Translations under genes and position numbers: made by a program
Assembly (NCBI GenBank): GCA_036971615.1
Contig: JAYKKR010000004.1
Coordinates: forward strand, 1,550,001-1,614,000
DNA: 64,000 nucleotides
Reading direction: 5' to 3'
Origin: Amyloporia xantha
Lineage: Eukaryota; Basidiomycota; Agaricomycetes; Polyporales; Adustoporiaceae
The notes under the pieces: generated by a model
Told to the model about the DNA's origin: nothing
What the model saw: only the letters and a program-made list of their open reading frames with translations
Database searches by the model: none
In this document: piece by piece, positions 20,177 through 32,713 of the stretch
How positions within the stretch are numbered: position 1 is the stretch's first letter
How the letters are laid out: each line of letters starts with the position of its first letter

Positions 20177-22960
20177 TCAGATCAGCGGCGCGATACACAA
20201 AAGTGCCATTAAACGCACCAGATTGGCCATGAACTGCTGGAAACCAGGCTGAGAAGGCGGAGGTACCGAATTGATCCTGGAAGCCGGTGGCACTGACGCC
20301 ATCATGTGTTGCGGCAGCATGTTATAAGCAAGTTGAGGCATCAATTGCTGCTGCTGAGGTTGGGGCTGCCCATTCTGTTGCAGGAGCGCAAGTAGGTTCG
20401 CGGGAAGGTTCACTAGAGCAGCCGCATGAGGCTGTGCATGTTGAGGAGTCAAGGGTGGCGGTGACATAACAGAGTATGGAGTTCCACCCGCTGCAGCGGA
20501 AATACCATTTGGAGGAAATGGAGGATGTTGCGAAGGGAGTGGAGGCATTGGGGGTGGCTCATAGGAAGCATCTGAGCCCCGGGATTGTGGGGGCATTGGT
20601 GACATTGGAGGAGGTACTGAAGCGGATGCTAAATTAGTCGGCGCTCCTGTGCTATCTTGGAGATGTTTTAATGCTGCTAAAAGCTACTCAATCTTGGTCA
20701 GCGATTATCCATGAGATTTCATAGGGAGCTCACATGTTGGACTTCCTTCGCTTGTTCAAGCCGCTGGTCCACAGGCTATAAAAATGCGATCGATTTGTGA
20801 TTACGATTACGGGTAATATTGCTTACCGGCAGCGGAGAAGGCTGTTGGTTATATGGCAGATATGGCAGAGGGGACCCTGCTCCATAAGGCGGAGGTCCAG
20901 AAGGTCCGGGCGGGCCATAATCACTTTCACGCCCCCTTGATTCGAGACCGTCACTAAATCTACCACGGCGTCCACCACCCCTGCACCGATCAAGCTCGTC
21001 GTCATACGGACGTCCTCGGTCGCCATTCCTTTCCCACTCTCCCCTTCCTCTGTAATCCCAACCATCACCACCATATCCACCGCCCCTGCCTCTGCCACGT
21101 CCTCCGCGGCCTCCTCTACGCCCACGTGGAGGCTCGTCCCAGTCGCGCCTGCGATGGTAAGTCCTACCTTCACGACTGAAAATAAAGGTGAATTTTGGAG
21201 CTGCGTAGTACTAAGAAAGCACGCACAGCGGAGAGTGCCCTCGGTGATCTTCGCCATCAGAAGCAAGGGTGATTTCCATGACCCCATCTTGAAGGCCTTG
21301 GTGGCGTAAGTGGCTGAGGGCTTTCTCGCAAGCCTGGAAGGAATAGATATCAGGGTGCGTAATGCAACATTGGAAGAGCCCAGTTCGTGCTCACTCTGGT
21401 GCTATAGAGTTCAACGAGACATTGGCTGATCAACAGCGACATGATTAGCCATCAACCTTGTAAACTATCTTGGAGTAGACATACTCATCGTGATCAATTA
21501 TCGCTCTGACAGACTTCACATCTCCAAATTGTTGAAACTTGCGGCGAACTTCGTTACCATCAATAAGTTGACCAGAAACAGAGTTCTTCAATGTAACCAG
21601 TAAAGTGCCCTGGAGCTTTCATCAATGAACGAGATAAAAAACATTGGCCGTGCCATTGGAAGTCAAGCAGATAAGAATCGATCACTGACCTGACTCTTGT
21701 CTCTATCACCACTTCGTGTGCCATGGTCATCGCGAGGCAACGAGTAATGAACATCAATCTGTACAAAGACATGCTTGAGGCCCATTTTCATGATTCTCTG
21801 TGCCCATGCTTACCGGACACCCGCCGATCTCCCAGCCCTGAAGACGTTCTTTGGCACGTTCTGCAGCATGCAGATCATACTTTTTGTTCATGACAATCTT
21901 AGTTCACATAGGAAAAGGCACAATCGACTCGACTCACATAAGTCACAAACACCATGCCTCGATTTGCGATTAGATCGAAGAATGTGTGTATCTCGCCATG
22001 TTCCTTGAATAGTCGACGCACCTCCTCACTATCTGTCTCAAACTGCGGAGCACACATTGCATTAGCTTACGCATTTCATCAGATATCAAATTAACGGATC
22101 AGAGAACTGGGCTCCTTGAGAGCACAAAGAATGTATGACTTGCCTCGATGTTGCGGATGAATAAAGTACGACATGGGCGCTCTCGTCGGAGGCGCTCCTC
22201 AATGATTGAATTATGCACTTTATCATTCCTTTCACGACGTTGACCCTGCTCAGGCAGTCGGCCACCAAAACCACCCTGTCCGAAATTCGAGCCCGAATCA
22301 TCTGACAAGAAAATCGGCGATTGTGAGAATGTGAAGTCAGGAATACTGCTCCGGAAAAGGAATGAAGACTGAGCACGTGGGATTGCCTCACTGCAACAAC
22401 ATAGTGAATTGGTTCTAGAGCACTAAAACAATTCTAGCAATGACGTGAAAGCACACGGCTACAACTCTGATGGCAGCGAATAATCTGGAGAGCCGATTTC
22501 GTTGGCTGCAGAAAGATGAACAACCTCACACCATGAAGGACGATAGCCTACTCAAACCTGACATACGAATTACTCAGGGAAGCATCTCGTGTCCGACGGA
22601 CCTCAATTGCCGAAGCACCTGTAGCTCTAGCTGCCAACTCTAACGTGATGTTCAAGCGTACCTTCATAAACCTCATACCCCTGACTGAAGCGACGGGATT
22701 CATCTGGTGATGAGCTAGATTGATCAGGAACACTTGAACTGCAGTTGCCATTCAGATCGAAAGGATGTTGCCCAAACCCGTTGTTGAAGGGGCCGCCTCT
22801 TCGAGATGATTGATTTTCATACATACGTCCATACAGGTGAAGACGATTCATGTTCGGAGGTGGTTTTTCCTGCGAGACGTGTCGGTCGAGGATCAGTTGG
22901 GATTCGATGATATGCTCGATAGTACCAAAACAAAGCTTAGACGAGATGAAGGCATTTGAG
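20177..22960 (-). CDS. RNA-binding protein with two RRMs, RGG region and Pro/Gln-rich tail; ends possibly truncated
   Basis: Minus-strand exons read through several short introns. They include AIPRAQSSFLFRSSIPDFTF, then RPCRTLFIRNIE / FETDSEEVRRLF / DLIANRGMVFVTY (first RRM with RNP1-like RGMVFVTY) and LQGTLLVTLKNSVSGQLIDG with VRRKFQQFGDVKSVR (second RRM). These are followed by an RGG/RGR-rich segment and a Pro/Gln-rich tail with a QQQQ run. The intron after RNIE has a GCAAGT donor (GC–AG); others are GTGAGT or GTAAGC. The layout resembles Mei2-like RNA-binding proteins, which act in RNA turnover and development. The interior is intact. The N-terminal exons fade out near 22.95 kb, and the last residues (VRLMALLCIAPLI) look like read-through into foreign sequence. 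I therefore suspect truncation at both ends. Confidence 0.65.
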
Positions 22961-24009
22961 AGTGAATTCAACCCTACGCAACCCCCATCAAAAATGATAG
23001 TGGCAGTCACGTGCATGTCGTAGCACCGCTAAGTCCCACTAAAGACAAACGTGTTGAAATGTCCGGCATAACCTGGTGGCGGCAGTGCAAGCCCCAGGCG
23101 TCCCTGAAGCAAAACTCCTTCTGGAGTTCTCCAACCGCGCTGTCGGGAAGGTGGTAACCTGCTGAAAGGCAGCGCGCACAGTCTCAGCAGTCGTGGCTTG
23201 GTATGTCCCGCTCCACGTATCGTGGAAGCATTCGCGCTTCCCGAATCCGAAGGATGGGCGATCGGCGACGAGTCTCTCGCTACTTTCGGACCTGCCGTCG
23301 AAGTCGAGAAAGGAATTCTCGCTATGTTCGATCGTCGAGGTGCCCAGCAACACACGTGTCGCAATCAGGTATGTCAACGTTGTCGGCGGATTGCCTACTG
23401 AGACTGAAATAGATTACAGAATCGCCCTACATGTCCTTTTAGAAGTACATGTTGAACGGGAACGAGGCACGACAGCGCAGCATACGGACTTTCTTCCAAA
23501 GTATCCGACTTAACGATGCAAACTGCCTAATGATACACGGCCGGATCACAAAGGTAGATTTGAGTCCAAACTTTAGAAGAGGCATCGCTGACTCGGAGTT
23601 CTGTTGTTAATCAGATATTGAGCATGCCGTCGGAACAAATTCGGGGCAGGTGGAGGGGGCACGCTTCGCGCGAAGGTTCGAAGAGCGTAACTACACGTCG
23701 AGGCGACCTTAGTCAAGGAGGAGAGACGGGTAGAGGAGATCACGTTTGAAGATATCGAGCCCAAGGCCTGGCACCTACGTGCGGAGGAGCGTTCATACAC
23801 GGGCATGAAGCGTCTGCTCGGGGTTTAGCGAAGAGTCAAGAACGACCAAACCGGTTTCACCGTCCGCTCCAGTCGTCCCGATATTGTGGCTGGTTCGAAA
23901 CTCTCGCAGGCCCGCACCAGCCTCCAGTCAGAGCAATCCCACTTCCAAAACAATCGTGCAGGATATACGGCATGGATAGATAGCCCCACACGTCCTCTGC
24001 TCTCCCAGG
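22961..24009. other. Unassigned sequence between the RRM gene and the RAT1 fragment
   Basis: Short open frames exist on both strands (for example about 23,198–23,401 plus and 23,039–23,377 minus), but none shows a domain or coherent splice pattern I recognise. It probably contains further gene debris. Confidence 0.4.
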
Positions 24010-24708
24010 CGTGGACAATCAGTCGTCATCGTCGCTGGTGATGGGCACCTTTCCCCTTAATCTTGAGCAAGCGATTGATGATTGGGTGTTTATGATTTTC
24101 TTCGTTGGAAACGACTTCCTACCTCATCTTCCGTCGCTTGAGATCAGGGAAGGTGCAATCGATACACTGCTCAAGATATGGCGAGATGAACTGCCGAGGA
24201 TGGGTGGTTACCTGACGAATCATGGGCCGGTAGAGCTTGCCAGAGCAGAAATAGTTCTTGAGGGTCTTGCCGGACGCGAAGACGATATCTTCCGCCGCAG
24301 GCGCGAATGTATGTCTTCTATTTTATGACTTGTGTACTTTGTCCACCTTTATTCCGTAGCCGAGGAACGCCAGGAGCAGAATGCGAAGCGTCGTAAGATC
24401 GAGAAGGATGCGGCTACAGGTGGTGCAGGGCCTTCGTCCTCTCTGAATTTGACAGCTCCTCCTGTTGCGCCTTCAATGTCGTCTGCTACTACTACGCATC
24501 CACTTCCTGCTCGACCCAGAAACGACTTTTCCGCGAAAGCAGATAGCATTGACCTCAGTGGCCCGAAAACTGCTGAGACTGCCATGCATGCGCCCACAGC
24601 AGCCCAGGCATTGGCTGGTTCCAATCGTGATGTCGTCGCGAACAGGCGTGCCATACGTATGGCGAACAGTGTCGTACGTATCCAGCATACTCACGACTGT
24701 TATGTATG
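24010..24708 (+). pseudogene. RAT1: Fragment of 5'-3' exoribonuclease RAT1/XRN2
   Basis: The first exon piece reads [40 protein letters not shown] and GGYLTNHG, the conserved nuclease core of the XRN2/Rat1 family, including the GND block of the active site. A GTATGT…TAG intron (about 24,309–24,359) joins it to EERQEQNAKRRKIEKD, the Lys/Arg-rich linker typical of Rat1. Family members have roughly 900–1100 residues; only about 200 are present, with no N-terminal half and no C-terminal part. Rat1 degrades RNA in the nucleus and helps terminate transcription. This piece cannot encode a working enzyme. Retention of the intron points to copying or breakage at DNA level. Confidence 0.85.
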
Positions 24709-25099
24709 ATTGATGGATGTGTATCGCAGAGGGAAGATTATGCTTTGCGTGCAACCAGCGGACGTCGACGCTCTCCACCTTGTCAAATGGCGTTCGCATC
24801 AACAAGACGTAGCTGCTGTAGCATTCTACCATAGTGTCTATTCGATCAACATCGAAGACGCAGCTCATGTTTTGGATGGAGAACCGATGCCTCAAACGGA
24901 ATTGCATCGCTTCAACCAGATATTCTTGGTGTCCGCTGTGTGTGTTGTCGAGTTTGCCTTCCTGATCTTATGATTTCACCTTTGTTGTTCGGCCGATTGT
25001 CGCTATCGACGTTGATGTCCCCGCTTCGCATTTGCTTCGATATCGGAAGACTCCACTCTAACGGTGTGGAACATCATCAACAATAAGCTGCCTTTCTAG
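24709..25099 (+). other. Unassigned coding-like stretch
   Basis: One frame reads GKIMLCVQPADVDALHLVKW, then VAAVAFYHSVYSINIEDAAH and VLDGEPMPQTELHRFNQIFL, which looks like protein-coding sequence from a gene I cannot name. It begins after a GCAG acceptor-like site at the end of the RAT1 fragment and stops near 24,970. Confidence 0.4.
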
Positions 25100-25677
25100 T
25101 CCCACACGACCTGCAAAGATGTGTGTATTCGGCTACCGAGGCTCTCTAGCGGAACTGCGGCCTCTGGCAAGAATTCTAGCACACAGCCAGTCGTGACCCA
25201 GGTCTCAGGATTGTCTGCTCATTCCAAGAAGAAGAACAGGCTGGGGAACCAGATTGGGGCTCTTACTCCACTTCTCGACTCGTTTGGCAACGCGAAGACT
25301 CTCATCAATCCTAATGGGTCGCGCCATGGTCGTTACCTCTAGCTGCACTTCAGTGAGTGCGGCTGATCAATTCGGCGAAGATCCTCATGTTCGGCCTCGA
25401 CAAGTCCTGTCTGAACCGTCTCTCATACGAGGAACGAACGTATCGCGTGTTCTACCAATCGTTGGCTGGAGCAACTCTGGAGGAGCGAGATCGGTTCCAT
25501 TTGGAGGATTCGTCGGACTATGCTCTCCTCGCCTCCTCTGGCTGCTACCGATTACCTTCTGGCCTGTTCAGTGACGACTCCATTGCCATGGACGATTTAC
25601 GTGCGGCAATGAAACCCTGGGCTTCAAATCCAAGCACATCTCGTCCGTCTTCAGCCTTCTTGTGGCTATTTACCGAC
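25100..25677 (+). pseudogene. Fragment of a chitin synthase with myosin motor-like N-terminus
   Basis: Readable pieces are LLDSFGNAKTLINPNGSRHG, then AKILMFGLDKSCLNRLSYEE, RTYRVFYQSLAGATLEERD and DYALLASSGCYRLPSG. These match the myosin motor-like domain at the front of fungal class V/VII chitin synthases, whose C-terminal membrane domain makes cell-wall chitin. There is a premature TAG at 25340–25342 and a frame change just after it. The nucleotide-binding loop region upstream is degraded, and the whole synthase domain is missing. Coding similarity ends abruptly at about 25,677, where EDC4 sequence begins. Confidence 0.8.
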
Positions 25678-26342
25678 GGTCAGTGTGCCTCCACCCAGGC
25701 TGAAGACACCCCCGTCAGAGGAAGTCGAAGGCGAGCGTAGTCGGGATGAGAGCGGGCGCACCCAGAAGACAAGGGGCTAAGAATACGAAGGGGAAGAGCG
25801 TCGGATGGAAGGACAAAGACAAGGATGACAATGGCAAGGAGAAAGAAGCGAGAGGCCGTGGAAGGGACGCCGCAGTTATCAACGAATCGCCCCTCGGTGC
25901 TGCATTGTCTAAGGAGATCAGGAAAGTAGAAGAAAGTCTCCACCCGCGTATTGGCTTATCGGCAAGGAGCTCGACGAGCAACGTACGTATGATATTGGCT
26001 TACCCGAACACTGTTCCTGACTATTGCTTCTCAGACCAACGTTTGGAGGAGGAGGCTTGCGCAAATGAGCAGGCAGCTGGCTTCGTCCGTCAAGAGAAGA
26101 CTCTGAAACTGATGTTCACGGAATTGACGAAAAGCCGCGCGCGCGTCGTCGAGATGGCAGTCAAGTCCGCATTGCAGAGTTCGGTTCTACCTTCCCTCGA
26201 GAATATCACAAAGGCCGAGGTGAAGGCTGCAAGCACGCATCAGCTAACTCTTTCATCATCAGAAGTGTTCAGGCTTAGGCAATTTGGGATCTTGAGCTCG
26301 ATCCTGAGCCTCTACTGTTCAAGTCTGTTGGTGAAGGTTTGA
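25678..26342 (+). pseudogene. EDC4: Fragment of the mRNA-decapping enhancer EDC4-like gene
   Basis: Starting directly at the chitin-synthase junction, the frame reads SVPPPRLKTPPSEEVEGERS, a Lys/Asp-rich stretch (GWKDKDKDDNGKEKEARGR), PLGAALSKEIRKVEESLHPR, then RQEKTLKLMFTELTKSRARV, VVEMAVKSALQSSVLPSLEN and ITKAEVKAA. This is the conserved helical C-terminal region of EDC4-like proteins, which scaffold decapping factors in P-bodies. The WD-repeat N-terminus and the final part are absent. One short intron (GTACGTATG…CAG, about 25,982–26,036) is retained. Similarity fades after about 26,245. EDC4 assignment is from motif memory. Confidence 0.7.
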
Positions 26343-26714
26343 AGGCCAAAACCTACGGAATATCTATGTAGGCTTGTATGAGATCGAAGGATCATGTGGT
26401 CCCGTGAGTGTTCTGATAGCTTTCATTTTGATAGACTTCACAGACGTTGTTTTATTTGCAGCTATATTGTCGTGGTGAAGGTTGGGAAACCTACGGAACG
26501 TACAAAGCCTGGCAATCGTGTAAAATGCGACAGTTGAATCCTCATATTGCAGTACCTCAACCGAGTTCACTTGGACACCTCCATGTCGCCCATGGAGTCG
26601 GAGATCTCGGCTGGATGGTTGTCTATCTCCTTTCGTACGTCTGTGCATGGGTTTACGAAATATGGGCCGAACCTCATTGTGAAGCCGTTTGAAGTCTGCC
26701 AATTTATAATCGCA
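26343..26714. other. Unassigned spacer before the FAS2 fragment
   Basis: An intron-like GTGAGTG…TTTGCAG segment occurs at about 26,403–26,460, with a short coding-like stretch after it, but I cannot assign a gene. It ends where FAS2 similarity starts (LDKVLRKWDQGHWGAPEQRQ). Confidence 0.35.
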
Positions 26715-29700
26715 CGCTGTACGCTAGGTTGGATAAGGTCCTTCGCAAATGGGATCAAGGGCATTGGGGTGCTCCCGAGCAACGGCAGAAGTTGGCCTAC
26801 GTCACTCTCGTTGAACTGGTTGCCTATCAATTCGCGTCGACTGTACGCTGGACGAGATCCAGGACGCTTCTTCACTCGCTACGACTTCGAACGCTTTATA
26901 GAGATAGGACATTCCCCGACGCTCACTGGTATAGCAACGAGGGCTCTGAAGGCAAAATACAAAACCCGAGATGATTCAGCAAGTCGCGTTCGTGCCATTC
27001 TTTGTCATGCGAAGAACACGAAGGAGGTATACTATCAATTCGAAGATGAGCCTGAAGCCCCCGGAGTCGATGTCCAAACGGCAGACGCGACATCGGTTGC
27101 CTCCATTCCATCAGCTACTTCCCCCGTTGCTGCGCCACCTACGCCTGCCCCGGCGCCGGCGTCTACGGCAGCCGCCAGTGTCGACGATATGCCGCTGAAG
27201 GCAATCGAGATCCTGAATGTTATCGGCAAGTATACGTCAGGCCTGGTGGGGCGCCTTGTCGGCAGCAAAATGCCCGGCGGATTCAACATGTCGTCAATCA
27301 AGGCCCATTTATCGAAAGCGTGGGGTCTAGGTCCTTCTCGTGCTGACGGTGTACTTCTGCTCGGCACGACAATGGAACCACCCAAACGTTTATCCTCAGA
27401 GGCGGAGGCTTGGCTTGGCTTGACTCTGTTGTCGCTATATATGCTCAGCGCGCCGGCATCTCTCTGGCCTCAGGTAGGAGGAGGAGGCGGCAGTGGTGAT
27501 CCGACGATGAATAGCGAGGAGTTCTTGAAATTCCAGGCCGAGCAGCAGTGGTTTGCGTCTCAACAAGTTGAGCTCTATTTGCGTTATCTCAAGCGCGATT
27601 CTCGATCTGGAGAGCACAAGTATGAGTCGGAGAAAGCCAACGTTGCTGCTCTGCAGTCTAGGCTGGATGCCGTCGCCCGAGAGCATGGCGATGTCTATAT
27701 TGACGGTATTCAACCTGTTTTCGACGCTCTTAAGGCACGACACTTCGATTCTTCGTGGAACCGGGTTCGTCAAGATGCGCTTCTCATGTTTTATGATATC
27801 ATATTTGGTCGCCTCACCACCGTTGATCGTGAGATCACAGCTCGCTGCATCGCAATCATGAACCGTGCCGACCCGGAGCTCGTCACCTACATGCAATGCT
27901 ACATCGATAGGTGCGACCCAACTCGAGGAGAGACTTACAAGCTCGCGAAGCAATTCGGCCAACAACTGATCGATAACTGTCGCGAAGTCGTAGGCCAGCC
28001 TCCTCTCTACAAAGATGGTAAGTGTTTCGTGTGTCAAATGGGTACATATTATAACCTGCTGTTATTAGTAACGTTCCCTACTGCTCCACATACGGAGGTC
28101 ACCGCCAAAGGCGAAGTCGTTTATTCAGAAGTTGTTCGAGAAAATGTTCGCAAGCTAGAGGCGTATGTCGAAGAGATGGCCAGTGGCGACACGATCTCAG
28201 CTCCCACGAACATCCAAAAAATTCAAGACGATGTCCTGAAATTATGGAACGTTGTGAAGTCGCAGCCCGAGATCAGCGAAGAACAGAAGAATCGTATTCG
28301 GGCGCTTTATGAAGGCGTAGTTCGATCTTTGCGCCCACGCCCAGAGTCTCGCTCGTCCAGGAGCGCCGCGTACTCGTCATGCCTCCTCTCAGTTCCTCCG
28401 TCCTCAGGTATCTGGCATTGCTTCTGTCACTGCTGATAAGGTTCCGCTTCTTCATTTGAAGCGTAAGGTCGGCACGACATGGGAGTATAGCAGCAATCTT
28501 ACCGGGGTATATCTTGATATCCTTCATGAAATTGCGACGTCCGGCACAACGTTCAAAGACAAGAACGCCCTCCTGACCGGTGTTGGCAAGGGCTCGATCG
28601 GCGTTGAAGTGCTCAAGGGCCTCCTTTCCGGTGGCGCTCACGTCGTGATAACTACCTCTCGCTACAGCTGATCCACCGTCGAGTATTACCAGGGCGTCTT
28701 CCAGCGATTCGGCAGCAAAGGCTCTGCATTGACTGTCGTTCCATTCAATCAAGGGTCGAAGCAAGATGTCGAGGCCCTCGTTGACTATATTTATTCGACG
28801 CTTGGCCTTGATCTCGACTACATCATGCCATTTGCAGCCGTCCCCGAGAATGGACGCGAGATTGACGGCTTGGACGACTAGTCAGAATTGGCTCATCGTG
28901 TCATGTCAGTGAATCTACTCCGTTTGCTGGGAGCTGTTAAGATCGAGAAGGCATCTCGCCACATTCTGACTCGACCAACGCATGTTATTCTACCGCTTCC
29001 GCCGAATCATGGTCTATTTGGCAATGCTGGTCTGTACTCCGAGTCTAAGATCGGACTGGAGACGTTGTTCAGCTGGTGGAATTCTGAGAGCTGGGGCGAG
29101 TATCTCTGCCTTGCTGGCGCCGTCATTTGCTAAGCACTCTACTTATGGCATTCAAATGAGACCGACGATTTTACCAGATGGACTCGTGGCACTGGTCTCA
29201 TGGATACGACAAAGTATAGAGTCATGGCGTGAGGACCTTCTCCGCAAAGGAGATGGCTTTCGACATCCTGGAATTGATGCACCCACTTCTTTTCAGCATA
29301 ACTCAGGTGGAGCCTATCTGAGCTGATCTCGACGGTGGAATGGATCGATTACCTGATCTCGCAGAAATTACAGCACGCATTCGCACGAATTTGCACAAGA
29401 AGAGCAAACTCCGCCGTGCAATCGCAAGAGACAATGCCGCCGATTTCAAAGTTGACAATGGTGTGGAAGCAGAGCGCGTTTTGCAGACAGTCAATGTGAC
29501 GCCTCGCGCTAACTTCAAGTTTGAGTTTCCGCCTCTGGAGCCATTGGAATTGCTTTTCGACATTTCAAAGTTACGGAGAATTCTGGATCTCGATCGGGTC
29601 GTCGTTGTTACAGGTTTCGGCGAGGTAGGCCCCTGGGGCAGTTCACGCACTAGATGGGAAATGGAAGCCCGCGGTGTATTTGCCATCGAGGGATGCATCG

Positions 29701-32413
29701 AGATGACGTGGATGATGGGTCATATCAAGCACTTCGATGGTCGCCTCAAGGACGGTTCGCTGTATGTTGGATGGGTCGATACGAAGACTGGAGAGCCCGT
29801 CGATGATAAGGACGTGAAAAGTCGCTATGAAGAAGATATTCTCAGCCATGCTGGCATTCGTTTGATCGGTGAGTATGTCCTTCTTTCGTAGTGACAGGGT
29901 CTCATAGGATGTTACAGAGCCTGACCTCTTCCGTGGCTACGATCCTAAGAAGAAAGTTTTCAACCAGGAGATTGAGCTGTCCCATGATCTGGAACCCTTC
30001 GAGGCGAGCCAAGTGGAGGCTGAAAAATTCAAGTACGAACATGGCGACAGTTGTGATATCTGGGCTGGAGAAGGTGGCCAATACTTCGTCAAACTGAAGC
30101 GTGGTGCTCGCTTGATGGTCCCGAAAGCCTTCAAGTTCAACCGACTGGTCGCTGGACAAATCCCCACTGGGTGGCATGCGGGGCGTTTCGGTATTCCAGC
30201 CGACATCATAGCGCTGACGGATCGTACAGCTCTTTGGACCCTCGTTGCTGCGGCAGATGCTCTCAATATGTCGGGTATCACTGACCCTTACGAGCTTTAC
30301 CAACACATGCACCCATCAGAAGTTGGCACAAGTATTGGTAGTGGTATGGGTGGCATGGAAAGTCTCTCAAAGATGTTCAAGGATCGTAGAGATGAGAAAG
30401 ACGTACAGAGCGATATCTTACAGGAGACGTGAGTGGCTTAACGAATGTCATCATGCTATCTTGCCTGACTTAATGTTTTAACAGATTCATCAATACGACC
30501 GCAGGCTGGGTTAATCTTCTCCTCCTTTCGTCGTGCGGTCTGGTGAAGATTCCTGTGGGTGCTTGGTAAGTGAACAGGATTTATCTTCGCATAGCGGTCT
30601 AAAACAGGTGCAATAGTGCGACTGCCTTGCAGTCTGTGGAAATCGCATGCGATACCTTACTATCGGGGAAAGCGAAAGTCATGCTTGCCGGAGGTTATGA
30701 CGATTTCAGTGAAGAAGGTTCCTACGAGTTCGCCAACATGAAGGCCACGAGCAACTCAGAGACTGAGTTCGCCATGGGTCGCGAACCGACCGAGATGTCA
30801 AGACCAGCGACTACAACCCGCGGTGGAGTAAGTTCAACAGATTCTTCGCTTTATCTTGCCATTAATGTTCTCTGCATCGGTCAGTTTATGGAAGCTCAAG
30901 GGACAGGTGTTCATGTCCTTATGAGTGCAAAGACGGCTTTGGAAATGGGTTGCCCGATTAGAGGAATTGTTGCGTTCACGTTTACGTCCACGTGAGTCCA
31001 GAGTGACTACTACTATCACAGAGCTGACCACGGGCATTAGTTATAAAGCTAGTCGATCTGTACCTGCTCCAGGACGCGGTGCGCTCACCATTGCAAGAGA
31101 AGTTTCCTCAAAACATCCTCTACCTATTCTCGAAGGCGCATACCGTTCACGACAATTGGTATTCCGTCGCAATCAGATTTCACAGTGGCTGTCCAGCGAG
31201 CGTTGCCTCCTTCAAGAAGAGATCGAGCCGCAAACGTGACAACGAGGCTATTGATGGTGATTATCTTGCGACACGCGTGTCAGACATTGAGAAGGAGGCA
31301 GCTCGACAAGAGAAGGACGCACTGGCTACATATGGCATGCTGCATGGCACGGATGCAAGAGTGGCTCCTCTTCGTCGTGCGCTCGCCGTCTGGGGCTTGA
31401 CTGCTGACGACATCGGCGTTCTATCTATTCATGGAACAGGTACTGGTGCGAACGTATGTGACCCTCCTTTTCTGGACTGTATACGTGTTGATAGCCATCC
31501 TTGTGTTCACAGGAAGGGAATGAGACGCATGTTTGGAACGATGTGTTCACCAATATCTCGCGTACACCAGGCAATGCCGTACCCGTTATGGCGCAGAAGA
31601 GTCTGTGTGGCCACTCTAAGGGTGGTTCTGCAGCCTGGCCACTTGCTGGTCTCCCGCAGAGCGTGGATCATGGTATCGTCCCGGTAACAGGAATGCTGAG
31701 TAAGCTATCAAAGCTATCGAAAAGTTCCAGTGTCTGACGACACGTCTGCAGTAACGTGGATTTTCATTTCGAGGACTACACATATCTCAAGTTCCCCTCG
31801 AAGACGATCCATACTGATGGCATTCGCGCAAGCAACATAGTAGGTCATTCTCGCTCATTGTGTTTCAATTGAGCTGAGCATAACACAGTCATCATTCGGA
31901 TTCGGTCAAGTCGGCGGAATCTGCATCACAGTAAACCCTCGCTACCTTCTTGGCGCCCTTGACCCTTCCACCTGTGAAACACACAAGGCTAAGGATGTTG
32001 TTCGCGCCCGACAGACCTACAAAGCCATGAGCGAGATGATGGTTAACAACTCTCTGGTCAGAGGCAAGGATGGACCTCCCTTCACAAAGAATTTCGAGGA
32101 ATCTGTCGTGTTCAATCCTCTTGCGAGATCGGCCTTTGATCCGAAGACTGGCAATTACGCCTTCTCCAAACTAGTCACTCAGCCTGCAATTGATACAGCG
32201 CACGTCAAGGCAGTTCCGGAGATGTTGTCCGAGAAAGATGCGACTGCGGGTGTGGGCGTTGATCAAGGTGCATATTTTTGGATATCTCATTTCGTCCTCG
32301 GGCACTAAAATTTCCTCCAGAGCTGATCTCATCCGTTCCCTCATGGAATCCTTCCTTTGTGTCGCGCAACTTTACGGACGTCGAGATCTCGTATTGCCGT
32401 GCCCACCCTAACG
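26715..32413 (+). pseudogene. FAS2: Fatty acid synthase subunit alpha (FAS2), broken and 3'-truncated
   Basis: The order matches fungal FAS alpha: VTLVELVAYQFAS and the start region; acyl-carrier domain (PLKAIEILNVIGKYTSGLVG, Ala/Pro-rich linkers); the helical region to 28.4 kb; ketoreductase ([20 protein letters not shown]); ketosynthase (VVVTGFGEVGPWGSSRTRWE … SGITDPYELYQHMHPSEVG … SIHGTGTGA … GHSKGGSA). It stops inside the phosphopantetheinyl transferase domain at SRNFTDVEISYCRAHPNV. The ketosynthase Cys is preserved across an intron (30566–30616) that splits its TG|T codon. Breaks include a frame change near 26,860, TGA at 28669–28671 (apparent Arg CGA to TGA), TAG at 28879–28881 and TGA at 29319–29321 (apparent Trp). 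A donor is also damaged near 29,130. The intact gene must be elsewhere, because FAS2 is needed for fatty acid synthesis. Confidence 0.93.
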
Positions 32414-32713
32414 TATAGGAAGCAATATTTGAGCGATGCGATTTACAAGATCCTCGGACGTGAAGTCTCTTGGAATTTATCTCATATCTCTGGCTCATCA
32501 TGATCTAAGCTGCACTGCGTGGACTTGCCACTTACATCAACACACATATTGACCATAGCAATATAATCCTTCTTTTAATCACTGTTCTAGTAGAATGCTG
32601 TCCTTCCTAGGGTATATTGACTGAGAATTCCTCCCTCGATGTATGTTTACGACTAGAGCACTCGCGAACTGATGGAGTGTGGGTGCGCCCGAGTGATCTT
32701 TCCCTCACATCAA

